Positions 10,658-23,662 are shown, numbered from the stretch's first letter. The stretch: 64,000 nucleotides of DNA from Toxoplasma gondii ME49 (GCF_000006565.2 NC_031479.1:1674001-1738000), one strand, 5' to 3'. Program-made: numbers and translations. The notes: a model not told the origin generated them from the sequence alone.

Positions 10658-13600
10658 ATGTTAAGCTTTCTGGCGCATCCGGTGAGTTCTCCAGGAGGTT
10701 CTGTGGCCGACGGTGCTGCGATTGCGGCGCCGGCTTCGACCTCGACGTCACCGGACTCGCAGGCAGCTGCTTCCACTTCTTGCGCGTCTCCCTCTGGAGT
10801 TCCTAGCTCAGACTGTCACAGGGCGAGCACTGTGCCTCCGTCTATAGCGGAGTCTCCTTCATCCTCTTCCCTCTCTCCCGCGTCACAGATGTGTGGAGTT
10901 GCGTTCAACCCGGCCGACGACACGAACAGTGCAGGCGTCTCGAGTTCTGTTGCTTCTGACACTCTCCCCTTGGAAAGCGCGTCTGTTCCGTGTGCCGCGA
11001 TGGAGTCGGACCCGACCGCCGGCACTGCCGCGCTGGAGAGTGCAGTTCTCGCAGCAAGTGTCGGTACACCGCAAGCCCCTGCGGAAGACTTGAGTGTTCC
11101 ATCCAAAGTCCTCGCGAGTGAGGGGGCGATTCTCTTCGACGGAGCTGCTGAAAAGGCCAACGCCACTCCTGCCGCGACTGAAAACATGCCTGGTTTCTAT
11201 TCGGGTGTCCCCGACACCGCCAACCCCTGCGGCCCGGCTGGCGAGCCTGCGGAGACTTCTGCGGCGCCTCAAACCACATCTTTGAACTCGACTTCTGCTC
11301 TTCTTTCGATTTCCTCGGCATTTCTTGGGGGCACAGCTTCTGACGACGCCACGATGAAACATGTCGCCGCTCTAGACCTTTCCGGAGGCCTGACGAAGCA
11401 TCAGGCCGCCGCAGCGATGGCAGCCATGGCCACCGCCGCCGGCGAGTGCTCAGAAGGCGTACTCGCGAGACTCGCAGCCGTCCTTCCCCTCTCTGCTGGT
11501 GCCGGCCGTGCTCCCGCCAAGGGCGCTGGTGCTCTACGAAGTGATGCCGAAGCGCCTGCGGCCGCAGACGGGGCTGCTGTGACTGGCGGAGTCGTGGTCC
11601 AAGCAGGTACGGACGCAGCAGGTCAACCGAGCGGCGTAGCTTGCGAGGCAGGGAGCGCCCAACTCGTTGAGCCCTCTGGGGCCGGACACGCAGCCGCGCC
11701 TGTCGGCGGAACAGAGCAGGCTCCCCCAACAGCTTCGGTCTCCGAACTTCTTGAAAATCTGGTGAAGGCGGAACACCAAGACGCAGACGCAGCGGCTGCT
11801 CTTGGCGCGGCGCTGAAACCACCGGGGGGCCTCGTGGTGCCGACCCTCGCCTACGGCGCGAAGAAAGTGGCCGACGCCGCCAAGGGCCGCCTGCTGACGG
11901 GTGCGGAACAAGAGGGCGCGGCGACTGCACCTGGAGCTCTCTCGACAGCGCAAGCTGCTTCTTCTTCTCTCGACGTCTTTCAGGGTGGTAAGATGGGTAT
12001 GCATACAGGGGCGTGTGCAGAGGTTTTCCCTCGCAGTTTCTTTGCCGTGAAAAGCGAAGATGCAGGTTCTGCCTTTTGGACGAAATGCACTTCAGAATGT
12101 GTCGTTGGCAGGGGACTGTCAAGGAGGCGAAGCGTGGAGCGATTTAGCCTTTTATAGCTGCGGGCGATGCGTTTAAAGAGGCCGGATCTTTCCCCGAGTT
12201 TTTCCGACTTCGGGGATCTGTTTCCACGCGTTCTGCACTTTGTCTGTGCTGCGCCTTTGCTTGGTTTCAGCGCCCGGATCTGGAATGACGGTACGTCTTG
12301 ACGGCACCACGACTCCGGGAACGTCGCCTTTTCTGTCTCCTCTGTCTTCGCTGGACTCTTTTAAACAACTTTGCTATGGGCCGACTTCTCCTTCTCTCTT
12401 CGAGACCCTGAGCGCTGGTAATAGCATCGATCAACTGTCTTCCCTCTCGTCTTTCTCCCTCCAGGCGTTGTCTGCGGCGGCCTCCGTTGACGAAGCCACG
12501 GCGGCACAAGCGGCAGCTTCCCAGACTCAGGCCACACCGGACGCAGCAGCCTTGGGGCTGCAAGTCCCCGGATCCTCTACACATCCCGTCTCTTCTCTCC
12601 CTCCGACGTCTCTCGCCTCCTCGGGGCTTGTCGCTCCAGACGCGCCCGGCGCCAACTCCGGGGTCGCCGTAGCAGCCGAAGCCCCAGGAACGGAGTCGTC
12701 CAGTGTCGCTTCTGCAGGTGTTTCAAGCGGCGGCGTGAACGCGGAGACAAGTCCCGAGGCCGCGAGTCCTCTCTGCCAGGAGAACGCCGGGGTGTCGTGT
12801 TCGCAGGGCCCTCTGGGCGTCTTGACTGGCTTGATGGCTGCTCCCCCAGCCGCGGGCGTGACCCCCGGGGACGCGACGGAGACAACGAGTGGCGGCGGAG
12901 CGGCATCTGAGCCGGCATCCGGGGCGGCTTTGGCTGGCGTCCCTGAGGGCGAGGAAGCTGGTGCAGGTGCCGCTGCCGCTGGTGCCGCCTCGCTCTCTGC
13001 TGGAGTCCTGGGGGCGACGGGCGCTGATGGCCTCGTCGCGAGCCCCACGGCGGCTGCCGCGACTGCGGCCGGCATGGGCTTCGCCATGGACAATGTGACA
13101 GCAGCGCTCCAGGCGGAGCAGATGCAGCGCCTCCTGGCAGAGTTCGCGTCCTCCAGCGATCCCTACACCGCAGCGGTGGCCATGGGTGGCTTGGGCTGTC
13201 CCGGCTTGGGCGCTGTGGTCGCGGGCACCGCGGGGGCGGGAAGCAGCAGCAGCAGTGGGGTGGCCGGCGCCGGAGCCGCTGGACTCGGGGGCGACGTGGT
13301 TGTCTTGGACGAGCGACAGAGACAGCAGCAGCTCCTCATTCCACACGAACACCAACTCGCCGCTCTCACCTATCTCCAGAGCATGGAAGGCATGACTGGT
13401 AAGCTTGAAAACGAGTTGCAAACGGAGGTGAGGGAATACGAGGGAACCACGAAAGAGTCGTGGCGAAGCTCAACTGCACCTTCTGCTGTGGTGGAAAGTG
13501 CGGAATTCCTTCGGCCTTCGTCTCGAGTCCCCACGAAGTCGTCCTTTTCCTGTGTGTCACGACTACAAACGTTTCCGTGTTTCTCCGTTTCTCTGGTTCA

Positions 13601-16346
13601 GATGCAGTGAACGGTTCTCTTTGGATGCCGGGGATTCTCGGGAGCCGCCTCGGCGCAACTGGCTTCTTCCATTCGCTCTACGACTTTGCGAACACGGCCC
13701 TCGCTGCTGCAGCGGTCGCGGCTCCCGCCGCTACAGCCGGGCGGGCCTGCGCCGGGGCGACACCCGAAGCGGCAACTGGCTCAGAGGTGGCCGACGCCGA
13801 CGCCACAGGCGCCCTCGCGGCCTCCACTGGCCGCGCTAATAGGCGCGGAAACCAAGGCGTAGGACGCGGGCGCGCGGCAGCGTCTGCTGGGGTCTCCGAC
13901 GGTCTGGCCGCCCCTGGGGCAGTCTTGGGCGCGGCAACCGACGCCTTCACCCAGGGGGCTGCAGACCCGACAGTCGTCGCGGGAGCAGATGCTGCCGCAG
14001 CCGCCGCCGCAGCTGCTGCTGCAGCCTGGGGAGTCTACGGAGGAATCCCCTCTGCATCTGGCGTCGTCGACGCTGCCCTTGGAGCCGAAGGAGCGGGAGA
14101 TGTCGGCGCTGCCGCCCCCCCGGTGAAACGAACCAGGTAGGAAAGACAGGACGCGAACGAGTGGGAAGGAGCCGGTTTCAACCGACGCTCTGGGAGTTTA
14201 TCTTGATTCGAAGTAGGTCAGCAAGGTGACGCTTTCGAGTGGTATCTCGGGAGCTCTCATGCAGATTTCCTTGTTGGAACGAAAAATGCTTGAGACGTCT
14301 GCCGACGACCAAAGTCACCTGTTTGTATGGGAGAACTTGGTGTGGGTGTGGAGAGGACGGGGCCTGCGGGCAGTCGCATCTGCTGACTACGGTAGCTGCG
14401 GAAATACATTTCTCCGTCTATTCGCTTCCTGCTGGAGATTTTTCCGGTGCGGCACGTAACCTTTTTTTGAAACCATTTCGAACTTTTTCTCCATGGGTTT
14501 TCAGAGGCCGACCGCGCAAGCGCCCCGCAGAGAGTCCGGCAGTGGCGACGTCGATGGTGAAGCAAGACCCAGGACAAGTTGGAGCGGTGACTCCTGCGCC
14601 TTCAGGTCTTGAAGATCAGAAAGCTGGAATTGTTCCAGGGGCTGAAGGAGCCGCAGGCGCAGCGGGCAGCCCTGGAGCTGCGGCCCTCCAGCGACCGCGA
14701 CAGCAGGTGGGGACGACTTCTGCGCCGAAGAGGTATCGCCGAGGCACCAACAACCCAGACAGTGGCTTCCCAGGCGTCTCCTGGAACAGTCGTATGCAGG
14801 CCTGGCTCGCGTTCTACGTGGACAAGGAAGGGACGCGACGCAGCCACACCTTCAAGTGCAACAAATTCGGAGGCATCGAGGTGAGTGCATCCACTGCTCG
14901 TTTCTCTGTTCCACTCTTCAAGCCGCACGGTCGTCGGGACAGGTGGTTGTGGATCGGCGCTTTGGGGTGACCACTTTTGTGTGTGGAGTCAGTGGATTTT
15001 TCGTCTCTGGGGTATGTCAATAATACGACTCCGGATCCAGAAGTGTATGTGTGTAATGAAAAGTTTCGTTTCCCCGGAAGTTTCGTCGGCAAACGACTGC
15101 TGCTTGGGTGCTCCAGCCAGAGCGAACGCGTTCGCGAGTTCCTGCCCCAGGGAGAGAATTAGTCATCGTCTCCGGGTGATTCACGCCTCGTTTTGGAAAC
15201 GGCTGTGCGGTGTTTACTCTCTGACCTTGTTTAATTTTCACAAGTGTAAGTGGCGATTCGGCCGATCCCCAAACCAAGACGCCGAGAACCGTGTTCGGTT
15301 GTAGGATTCGGTTTTTCCCGGTTTTTTGACTGTGATTTCAGACCGCCAGAGTGGAGGCAATTGATTGGTTGATTCGGAAGCGCGGAGAGCTGCAGGCGGA
15401 GAGCGAGCAGCAGCGGCAGCAGGCGCAACTCCAGCAGGCACAGCAGGCGCAGCAGGCACAGCTTCAGGGAGCGCAGGCGCCTTCAACTCATCAGCTTCAG
15501 GCACAGCTCCAACGGACGCAACAGTTGCAGCAGCTGCAGCAGCTTCCCTTCGCACATCCAACACCTGACGGGCGCCTCATGGGTTTGGGCGTCGGGCCAG
15601 ACCAGCAGTCGGACCTGCAGCTGCATCAGCTCCTTCAAGAGGAACTGTTGCTTCAGCAGCAGCAACAACTGTTGCTCCAACAGCATGCAGAGCAGCAGCT
15701 GCACCAGCACCAGGGCGGCGCAGTGCTGTCGGCGCTGGAGGCGCTGCAGCCGACCGCCGACGCGCTCGTCTGCGCGATCGGAGGCCTCGAGAAGGCCGCC
15801 GAGGAGTCCCTGGTCGCTCAGCACACCCAGGCCCAGGCGGGGGTGTCGTCGGCGGAAGACGCAGGGGACAAGGTTGCGGTCGCGGCGGGGGTTCTGGAGG
15901 CTCAGGACGAGGGGACGGACGCGCTGCAGGCTCAGGGTGATTTGACCCAGGACGTCCAGTCGATCATTCAGGCCGCGGGAGAAGCTTCTCATGAAGCGTG
16001 GGCTGGTGCGGCTGCAGCTGCGGGGACCGAGTTGGCGGGAGGTGAGGGCGGGAACGGCCTGGGCCTGGAGGTTTGCCCAGAGGGCGCAGTCCTCGTCCCC
16101 AGGCCGGTGAGTGGAACTGAGGAGTTTTTGCAGAATGCAGAACTGGGAGAGACGGTCGGGGACATTCTCGGCGGGGTTCTCGACTCTGCCGCTGTCGACC
16201 ACTCGAGTGTGGCTCTGGGCGCCAGCGTAGAGGAGGTCGCGACTCTTGGGGCTGAGGGAGAGGTCCCCATGATGTTGGCGGAGGCTGGAGAGAAGCAAGA
16301 AGCAGAACCTGGTGCCACTGTTGTCGACGGCGCGCTCGGCCAGTGA
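10658..16346 (+). CDS. ApiAP2 transcription factor with AT-hook (5 exons)
   Basis: Exons 10658-11987, 12271-13398, 13602-14136, 14505-14880 and 15342-16346. All junction phases agree (1, 1, 2, 0), giving 1457 aa from an ATG at 10658. Residues 1-990 are Ala/Ser/Gly/Pro-rich low complexity with an Ala12 run. An AT-hook ([11 protein letters not shown], residues about 994-1004) straddles the exon 3/4 junction. One AP2 DNA-binding domain lies at about 1074-1143: GFPGVSW, AWLAFYV and [12 protein letters not shown] strands, then the helix [16 protein letters not shown], with an intron just before the helix. The tail begins Gln-rich (15400-15715) and turns Ala/Gly/Glu-rich. The family is that of plant-like nuclear transcription factors that replace most classical factors in apicomplexans. 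If the neighbour is FBXO1, this may be AP2XI-2 or AP2XI-3; that rests on remembered locus-tag proximity and cannot be settled here. The exon 1 donor could instead be at 11984, in the same phase. Confidence 0.92.
13986..14025 (+). repeat. poly-alanine tract in AP2 exon 3
   Basis: A GCN-codon run encodes about 12 consecutive alanines using mixed codons (gcc, gca, gct). It is therefore a protein-level homopolymer rather than a pure triplet microsatellite. It lies in the low-complexity part of the AP2 protein. Confidence 0.85.
14126..14526 (+). other. AT-hook motif split by an intron
   Basis: Exon 3 ends with codons for K-R-T plus AG (14126-14136), and exon 4 begins A-GGC-CGA-CCG-CGC-AAG-CGC-CCC (14505-14526). 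Spliced, this reads [11 protein letters not shown], with the GRP core of an AT-hook flanked by basic residues, which bind the minor groove of AT-rich DNA. The intron 14137-14504 falls inside the Arg codon immediately before GRP. Confidence 0.8.
14731..15401 (+). other. AP2 DNA-binding domain (two exons)
   Basis: Three predicted beta strands ([21 protein letters not shown]) lie in exon 4, and the amphipathic helix ([17 protein letters not shown]) is at the start of exon 5, giving the usual layout of about 60 residues. Trp and Arg/Lys residues typical of base contacts are present. The intron 14881-15341 separates the strands from the helix. Confidence 0.92.
15405..15715 (+). repeat. glutamine-rich tracts in AP2 exon 5
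   Basis: Repeated CAG/CAA codons encode Gln/Leu/Ala-rich segments ([10 protein letters not shown], then [10 protein letters not shown]). Such Gln-rich stretches are common as activation or interaction regions in ApiAP2 proteins; the role here is inference. Confidence 0.85.
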
Positions 16347-19300
16347 AAGGACGGCGAGGCTGAGGTGGAGTTACGTTCACAGAGCCCCGCATCCTCGGCC
16401 ACAGCTTTGGATAGGGGCTGGAGATGTCGCAGAATCAAAAATCCGTGGCGGTAGTCCGATTGCGACTGAAAGGTTTTTTTTGTGCGCGAAACCGATCTTG
16501 ACATGCCATTTCGACCGGCCTCTTTTACTCCGGGCCTTTTTCTGCGCCTCAGAAGAAATCCAACGAGACTGCGGAAAACGTCAGGCAAAACGCCTGTGAT
16601 TTCCATGTCGTTTGCGTGGCGGAGGGAGGGGTGCCGAGGGCCGCTTACGTTTGCTAAGCAATTGAGAAACTGAAGAAACTTTTTCTCTGCTCGGGCGTGT
16701 GACTGGCGTGACGGTTTAACTCCCGTGTAGAAATTGTGAGGGTTATCTCATGGAGCGAGATGCGTCTCTTAATTCTTCTGTAGCAACGCCCGTTGCTCTC
16801 TGTTCTTCTTACCTTCTGTTCCGCCTGCGAGGAGGTCCGCTGGTCATCGAGAGTTGCGCTGCTTCCTCGACAACGTTCTACACTGGGTACATCTTTTGCA
16901 GTTGTGGCGCGTGCAAACGTCCATCCTGCTGTGTCTTTTATGTCTTGCGCTTGGAGGAAACAGCAATTGCACTGGATTTCGAGAGTAGCTCGCAACCGTC
17001 TCAGTAGCAGTAGACTTTCCCAGTGGCCACCGGAGCACAGTGCAACGCGGGAGCGCGCGAATATCTCACTGGACTGTCTACTCCTTTCAGTTTACTCTCG
17101 CCTTCGACCTTTCTGACTTTATTGTGGCTGTTCGCTTGCTTCTGATTTCCTTAGGACGGGACAAATCCTTCTGTCTGTTACCTGTGGTCTTCCTCGTGTC
17201 TTTCCCGGGAAAGTTTAGTCCTTTGTGGCACGTTCTCTGTTCAAGCTGGTGGACACACTCGAAGAATGGAAAAGCGTGCTATGGCAATTTCATTCAGGCG
17301 TATTTCGCGAAGAAGCTGGAAGGCGTCTGTGTAACTCATCGTCTGTGTGCATTGCTTGCTGTGACAATGCTGGTTTCGTGAGTGGATTCAACACAGGCAC
17401 TTTCCTCACATATCCGTTTGCTATACAGAACTGGAAGGGTTTGGCCTTTCAGCTCTGCGAGATGGCATCGACCGACGCTTTGGTGTGACGTCTTTTTTCT
17501 CAGCTCGTGCCGGCTGAAAATGATGCTTTTCGATGCGTGACTGGCTTGTCTTTTAAGTGTTTCTTTCACATGACAGTGCGCCACGAGGAACATCTTTTCT
17601 GGCTTGCGACTCTTCCGTATGGCACACAGGGAGATGTCTGCGCCTGTTCTCGGGCACCATTCGTCACTGATTCAGGGCTGTGTTTCACGTGCGGTTAGAT
17701 CCAGATAGTGGTTCTTGTGTAATAAAGACTTCAGGACTTCTCATGAGCCTGGTTAGTAAGTTTGGCGTGTATATAGGTAGATCGAATTGGGGTGTGTACG
17801 GTGGTAGTAGACCAGGCGCCATTCAGGCTTCACACAGTTGCGAACTAAAAACCACATGCGGTGGCGAAACAAGGGCTCCCTTCCCTGCGCTCTTTTTCCA
17901 CTTTTTGCAGTTTTCTGTGCACGTGCAAGTCAAGGATTTTGTGTCGACCACTTTTTTCGGGCATACAGCGGAAAAGTGGTTCGAAACGTGCCAATTGAGG
18001 AAATCGCGGGATAGTACTCTTCAACTGATGTGTCGAACAGACAACCTGGCGGCGAATAAGTTCTGACCCCCATCATCGCGTGCAAAAGACTCTTGCAGAT
18101 CTCAAGCGACTTCACACAAAGCTGGACGGATAGCGTCATCGAGCGAACCGAGTACACTCACTTAGCACACTGGTGGTGCGGAATTAGTTCACACAAACAG
18201 AATGACACAATGGCTAAAGGAATGCCTGCGTTCTTTGCTGAGCAAAAGCTTTCCACGTAGCTTCAGGCCAGATCGTAGAACAACACGAACTAAGTGTTGT
18301 ACTATTGTGTCCTCTTGAACGGCTTTTCTGCTGGGCGGGGTACCTCCGGGAATTTCTTAATTCAATTACTCTTCGTGCCTGCGTTCAGCCGCTATTGCAC
18401 AAACCCCCCGCTGACGAGGCTATGAGCGACGGTCAATTCATCGGGTTTTATGCGCTTTTTTTTCGAACATTGGCAGCCTTCCGGAAATACCAGTGCCCGT
18501 TGATGTTGTTCAAGATACAACCGGTAGTCCAGCTCGCAGCATTTACTCCCCGGAAAAAGTTTCCAAGTAATCCCGTCTCAGCGATTTACTCCGAGTACGA
18601 TGGTGCTGACCATGCAAGCACCTGGGCAGTAGTTATATGTCGCTCGTGATACGAGAGATAACAGTGATCTATTTATTACTGCGCCCAGAATGCAACCGAT
18701 GCGATCTAACCTTAATGTCGTAGAATATTGAAGTCCAACACTTTTCAGCTGTCTAACGCAGTCCGGCGGGTGATCGGGTAAAGCAGCCATGAAAAACTTT
18801 GCTGTCTGTATCACAAAACAGGAGTCTCATTCAGTCTCTTAAGAAGTAATCGATTGCCTCTGTTTACTCAGTCTGAGTTTGTGAAGAGTCTTCTATTGGA
18901 GTGCTGCGCGTTTTCGGCCATGCGTTTGACAGTTGTTCGTCGTGAATTGCCAAAATGGAACTTTTAATACGGGATGGAAATTCCAGTATGGTTTTCCGAC
19001 ACTATGCAAATTGGCTGGAAGCAGAACGGGAGAAAACTTGCATACGCATCCAAAAAGTCCCCTCCCCAAACGCACTCCCCCGCCACTGCTACAGCGCAGC
19101 CACTCCTAGAAACGCATCCCACGGAAAGGCTTCTGATATTTTACTCCCCGACCACATTTCCACACTCTCCCGTCGTTTTTAGACATTCCTGTTCCCCCTT
19201 CCCTCCGGCAGAAGCACCGTCGCTGAGCAACGTTTGCACCCCAGGTGCAATACTGACCCCTGCACTATTGGGTTTCTCGCTGGCAAGGCAGAGGCTCAGT

Positions 19301-19542
19301 GCCTCGTTAACCTCCGATTCGTCGCCTTTGCAAAACTGAGGAAGTCTGCACGCACTTTTCCCGAACCACCACGGGTACGGATGGCGAGACTCACGCCGGC
19401 AGTGTTCCACTTCTTGGCTTGCGGATCACAGCACCGTAGGCAGTTCGTCAGACACCGAACACATAGACGAAACGAGGCCGCAGCGTGACCAGATAGGAAC
19501 CAAATGTACCTGTTACAGAAACGTTTTCTGCGTTTCTGCGCC
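16347..19542. other. 3.2 kb convergent intergenic region, no gene recognised
   Basis: Lies between the 3' ends of the AP2 gene (+) and the V-ATPase F gene (-), so it should hold both 3' UTRs. T/G-rich sequence follows the AP2 stop codon to about 17.7 kb. Short open frames up to 128 codons occur, but none shows motifs or coherent splice sites. Confidence 0.5.
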
Positions 19543-21723
19543 TCACGACGTGGGAAGTTCTCCTCCAAAGAAGAATTTGATGCGCTGCATAACGGAGTCC
19601 TGCAGCCACGATGCACAACCCAAACACTCGTAATCAGGACAGATGACTTCTGTTAACTCGCGCTTTCCATAACACGTTTCCCCGAAGAAATTGACACTGC
19701 TGCCTTTTCTTCCAACACTTTAGCGATCCTACGAGAAAAAACGCCACACCAACCTAGTCCTACACATGCCGTTAGAGGAGATAGTTCTGCACCGTCTCCA
19801 TTTCTAGGTCGCTCTGCAAGAAACAAAACTGAATCTGGAGGTTCGCACTGAAAGAAATGCATGCTCTCTTACAAAAGCAGGCATTTCTCATCAGGTCACT
19901 CTGCACACATGTGTTTAAAGGCAAGTCCAACTCTTGCCCCTCACCTTGCTCGGGTCATAGGGTTTGTCTTTGCTGGGGATCTCCAAGATTGTCGGGATAA
20001 TTTTCGTGTGGAGATCGACCATGTACCGGATGTCGTCAGCGACCTAAGAAAGGTCCGCAGAAAGAAAAGAGGATGTTTTTTTTTCATGCGCCGGAACCCG
20101 GGGTCAACTTGACATGCAGTGTCTCTTCCTTCCAGTCCAGGAAACATGTTCAAGTGCGCGTCTTCTGAACCTCTTTTCTTAGCAGCTCTTTAAAAGCTTT
20201 TCTCGTTTCTGACAACGCTCCTGTTACGCTCCTGCAGCGCCATGCCGGCGAACCTTCCAGACTGACTAAGAAGCATAAACGCTGAGCGACTGTTGAAAGG
20301 TTTTGCACAAGTCGAGACTGGCGTGTCTTTCTGTTTCTCTCATTGATCGTGTTCCTCTCCACTATAACCGCAGGTCGAACAGCACCTTCGTAGTCCTCGA
20401 CAAACAACCTTTCCTGTCAGGGAGGACTATGAAAAACGGAAGAACAATCACTCTTTTGCTTACGTGCTGGTTGATGAGCACGATGCCGATGTCTGGTCTC
20501 TCTGTCATCGTGCGAAAAGCGTCTTCAACATCTTGTCGTTTCGTTTCTGTACACAGGCAGTACACACCCATCTCTTTGTATCTCCACGGACTCTCGACGA
20601 TTTTGTGCCGCCTCACTTAAAATGCTCCAGCTCCCTCTTGGAAAGTTGTAGAACGCGAAAGCACTCAAGTGCACCCATAGAAAAGGTATCGTTTCTGCGT
20701 TTTTATTTGTTCAAGCGTCCGAAGGTTAGTTTCTTGCTGTACGGGCATCATTGTGGACCCTCACCCCAAAAAGCGGCACTATCTGAACCTTCGCAATAAC
20801 TTGATGCTTGTTTTCCTTTTAGGTTGCAAGAAATACACACCGAACAGAATATGACCCTCGTGTACGAATCACGCCCTTTCCAAAAAAGACATCGGAGAGC
20901 AGAACAAATAGTGTCGCCGAGAATGCCTTACTGGAATCCACGATGAAGAAATTTGTCCTGCCAAGTCCATCTCTCATGCCAATGCCGGCCATGAGGAAGC
21001 CAGCGACAGTATCCTGAGACCCAGAACAGCATCCCAGAACAAACGAGGCACGCCACATCTACACAGTGCTTGGTTTTAAAAGTCACATTCCGAGAAGAGG
21101 AACGACCGTTGAATGCACCTAAAGACTGTCTGCCTAAACTGTCTCTGCGTCTGAACTACGTTTCGACTCACAGTCTGTTCTAGAAAAAAACTGCAATATC
21201 TGCTCGCGGGTACAATCCCTCTTTTCTCGGGTGCGGCTGCCACGGCATTATGCGTTCCCGACGGTCCCACATGCAGGACTAACACTACCACGGTGTTGAT
21301 CATGTGCAGTCAAAGACTGTTGCTCTTCTGCTCCCAGATTCTACCTTTCCAGAACGATCGAAGATCCCTGTCTCCCCCGGTGCGAGCTTAATACGCTGGA
21401 GGCGAAAAAGTTCCCTAGCCACCCTCAATGTTCCTTCTTCCTGTCCCTTCGTTTCTACCGGCATTCTACGCGAATCGTATTTTATGGCATTCCTGCATGT
21501 TTGTAGGGATAAGCATTTAATTTAAGGAAGGGCAGGGGGGAAAGACGGTGTCACACCGCCTCAGGCTCTGCAAGCTCAACCGAATCATCGAATTTGTGCA
21601 CAGAACTCGTCCAAATCCACCATGAGCCGATGCATAGAAAAATGTAGGCAAAGCGCTCACCTCATCACCAATAACCGCAACCTTTAGGTCAGTTCCCTGG
21701 ACGCGCCCCAGTACCGGAGCCAT
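19543..21723 (-). CDS. VMA7: V-type proton ATPase subunit F (5 exons)
   Basis: Subunit F of the soluble V1 sector, which together with subunit D forms the central rotor stalk of the proton pump. Minus-strand exons: 21661-21723, 20932-21013, 20464-20546, 19945-20043 and 19543-19599. Phases 0, 1, 0, 0 all agree, giving 127 aa, close to the usual 115-130. Family signatures in order: KVAVIGDE, then DTVAGFLMAGIG, then DVEDAFRTM...RPDIGIVLINQH, then PTILEIPSKDKPYDPSK, ending DSVMQRIKFFFGGELPTS. The start ATG has an AAAA context upstream, typical of T. gondii. Acceptor and donor sites are canonical. In T. gondii the V-ATPase works at the plasma membrane and at acidic compartments (established knowledge). 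Symbol VMA7 follows yeast naming (ATP6V1F in human). Confidence 0.95.
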
Positions 21724-23516
21724 TTTTGCGAGAACGAGAAGAATCTTTGAAACTAAAACCACCTTCGAGCAGCCCGCGGCTGGCCGCAAGCGACTAAGGC
21801 TGGAAAGGAAAGAAGAAAAAGTTCCGGGTAAAGATAGATGTGAACGATGAACGAATTGCAGGACTGGTCAAAAGTGCTTGGACGCGGACCAGACGATCGT
21901 GAGCTGGAGGGTCCGGTTTAGCAAATGCTTCAGAAAAAGGACGCAAGCTTCTCTCGACCCATTGTTCGGCCATGGAAACGTGAAGAATTCCAGAGAAAGA
22001 GACTAGTTGAAAGACTTTCAACGTAGGAGAGAAAGATACGATGTGCTAATTGTTTTCGACAAAACCGGGTGGAACTGCTAGAACTAACATCATCAGCTCC
22101 CGGAACTATACGGGGTAGCAACGCAAATGGCTGATAGCACACGGTTGAAAGAACCCTAGCCTCGAAGTGGACCCGTTCTCGGCATCAAAAATACCACTTC
22201 ACTGTGCTCTCAGAAGGACAAGAAGTAGTTTCTAAACACGGTTCTGTTACGTTTACCGTTCCTCACGCAAAGACTATCAGCGGGATTGTCGGCTGCATGC
22301 TTTTTTCTAGAACGCGCTGCCAGCGTCTTACCCGCAAACGGTCGCTGGAGCGAAGATTTGTTCCAACTGCAATTCTTTGTTCTTGTCAGAATGATTTTCT
22401 ACTGTATCCCCGCCACAGTAATGCTTCTAGGCAAAGTTTTGGTGAGGCACACGCACAGAAAAGAAGGAAAATGCCCCAGGGAGTCTCAGCGAAGCATCTA
22501 CTAGTAAGCCAGCGCCGTCATCCGATTCTTCTAGCCTGAGCTACCACCTGTGTGTCAGTTCCGTTCACAGCTTCCCTATTGTGTAACGACAAACGACGAG
22601 GTAGCCGAGAAGCGACCCTTTATACCGCCCGTCAGGTAAGATGTACCCGACGTACCAGCCTGTTGTGAGCGTAAACAAGCGACGCCACAGGCTCACAGCT
22701 TACACACGCGGATACAACTGCGCCACTGGTTTCCAGGTGACGTTTGAAACACGACGAAAGATTGCCTAACCCATGTGATTATACAACGGCATATCACAAG
22801 TTAGTGGAAAACGTACTTTTATTCGCGCCAGACAGCGAAATTGGTGCATGTAACCGCCGTATTTCGGGCCACCTGGCAAACGCTGAGAATCAGGCACTAG
22901 TCGGTGTCCTCCAAAAATCTCTTCAGGAATACCATCTCTACACTGAGTAAAAAGTGTACTGCTGGCATGCCCACTTTCCAGCAAACTGCAGAGTCCTGGG
23001 CTGTCAGGAAATGCATGTGCTTCGAGATAACAGTTTCCCCTGCCATCCACGAAGATTCCGTGCACACACAGTACGTGGTGACAGCACACTCTGTTCCATC
23101 ATCTCTTCAGAAACTCCCGAAAAGGGAACGGAAGAATTCTGCCTTCTTTTTGAAGGCGCACTTGCGCGGGCGTTCGTTTTTCTGGGGTTCTGGCCACCGA
23201 CGATGCGTGGCATCGGCCACAGCGTCCTGTAGCCGAAAGAATTCGTGTGCCCACAGCGACAAGGATACACGAACACATCTAGACTCGCTGTCACTCCTGA
23301 TGGAGCTACCTCATTTTTGTGTCATGCGTATTACAAAGCCATTGACAACGCCTACCAAGGATGTCTCCGGGTAAGGAGAACCACCTAGCTCACACGGGAT
23401 CGTTGCTCATATGAAATTTGGAAAACCATGAGTTGATAAGTGTACGAATCCGTCGCCCTAGATTCTGCAGTATACAATGCCGAGCATCCGACGACAATGC
23501 CGTGAGAGAAAAGGTG

Positions 23517-23662
23517 GATAAATGTCCGTTTTATCTACCTAACTGCCTTCCAGCAGGACTTCCGCCCTCCTCAGCAAGTGTCATTTTCCGATAAATGTCC
23601 GTTTTATCTACCTCACTGCCTTCCAGCAGGACTTCCGCCCTCCTCAGCAAGTGTCATTTTCC
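23517..23662. repeat. 73-bp tandem direct duplication
   Basis: Copies at 23517-23589 and 23590-23662 start GATAAATGTCCG and end with a CATTTTCC motif. By eye they differ at a single base (ACCTAACTG versus ACCTCACTG). The unit is head-to-tail without spacer and lies in noncoding DNA between the V-ATPase F gene and the giant gene. Confidence 0.95.

Noticed and set aside
10816..13421. Long minus-strand open frames (up to 405 codons) opposite the AP2 gene
   Set aside because: Ala/Ser-rich GC-biased coding on the plus strand leaves antisense frames open; the plus strand carries the consistent splice phases and the AP2 domain.
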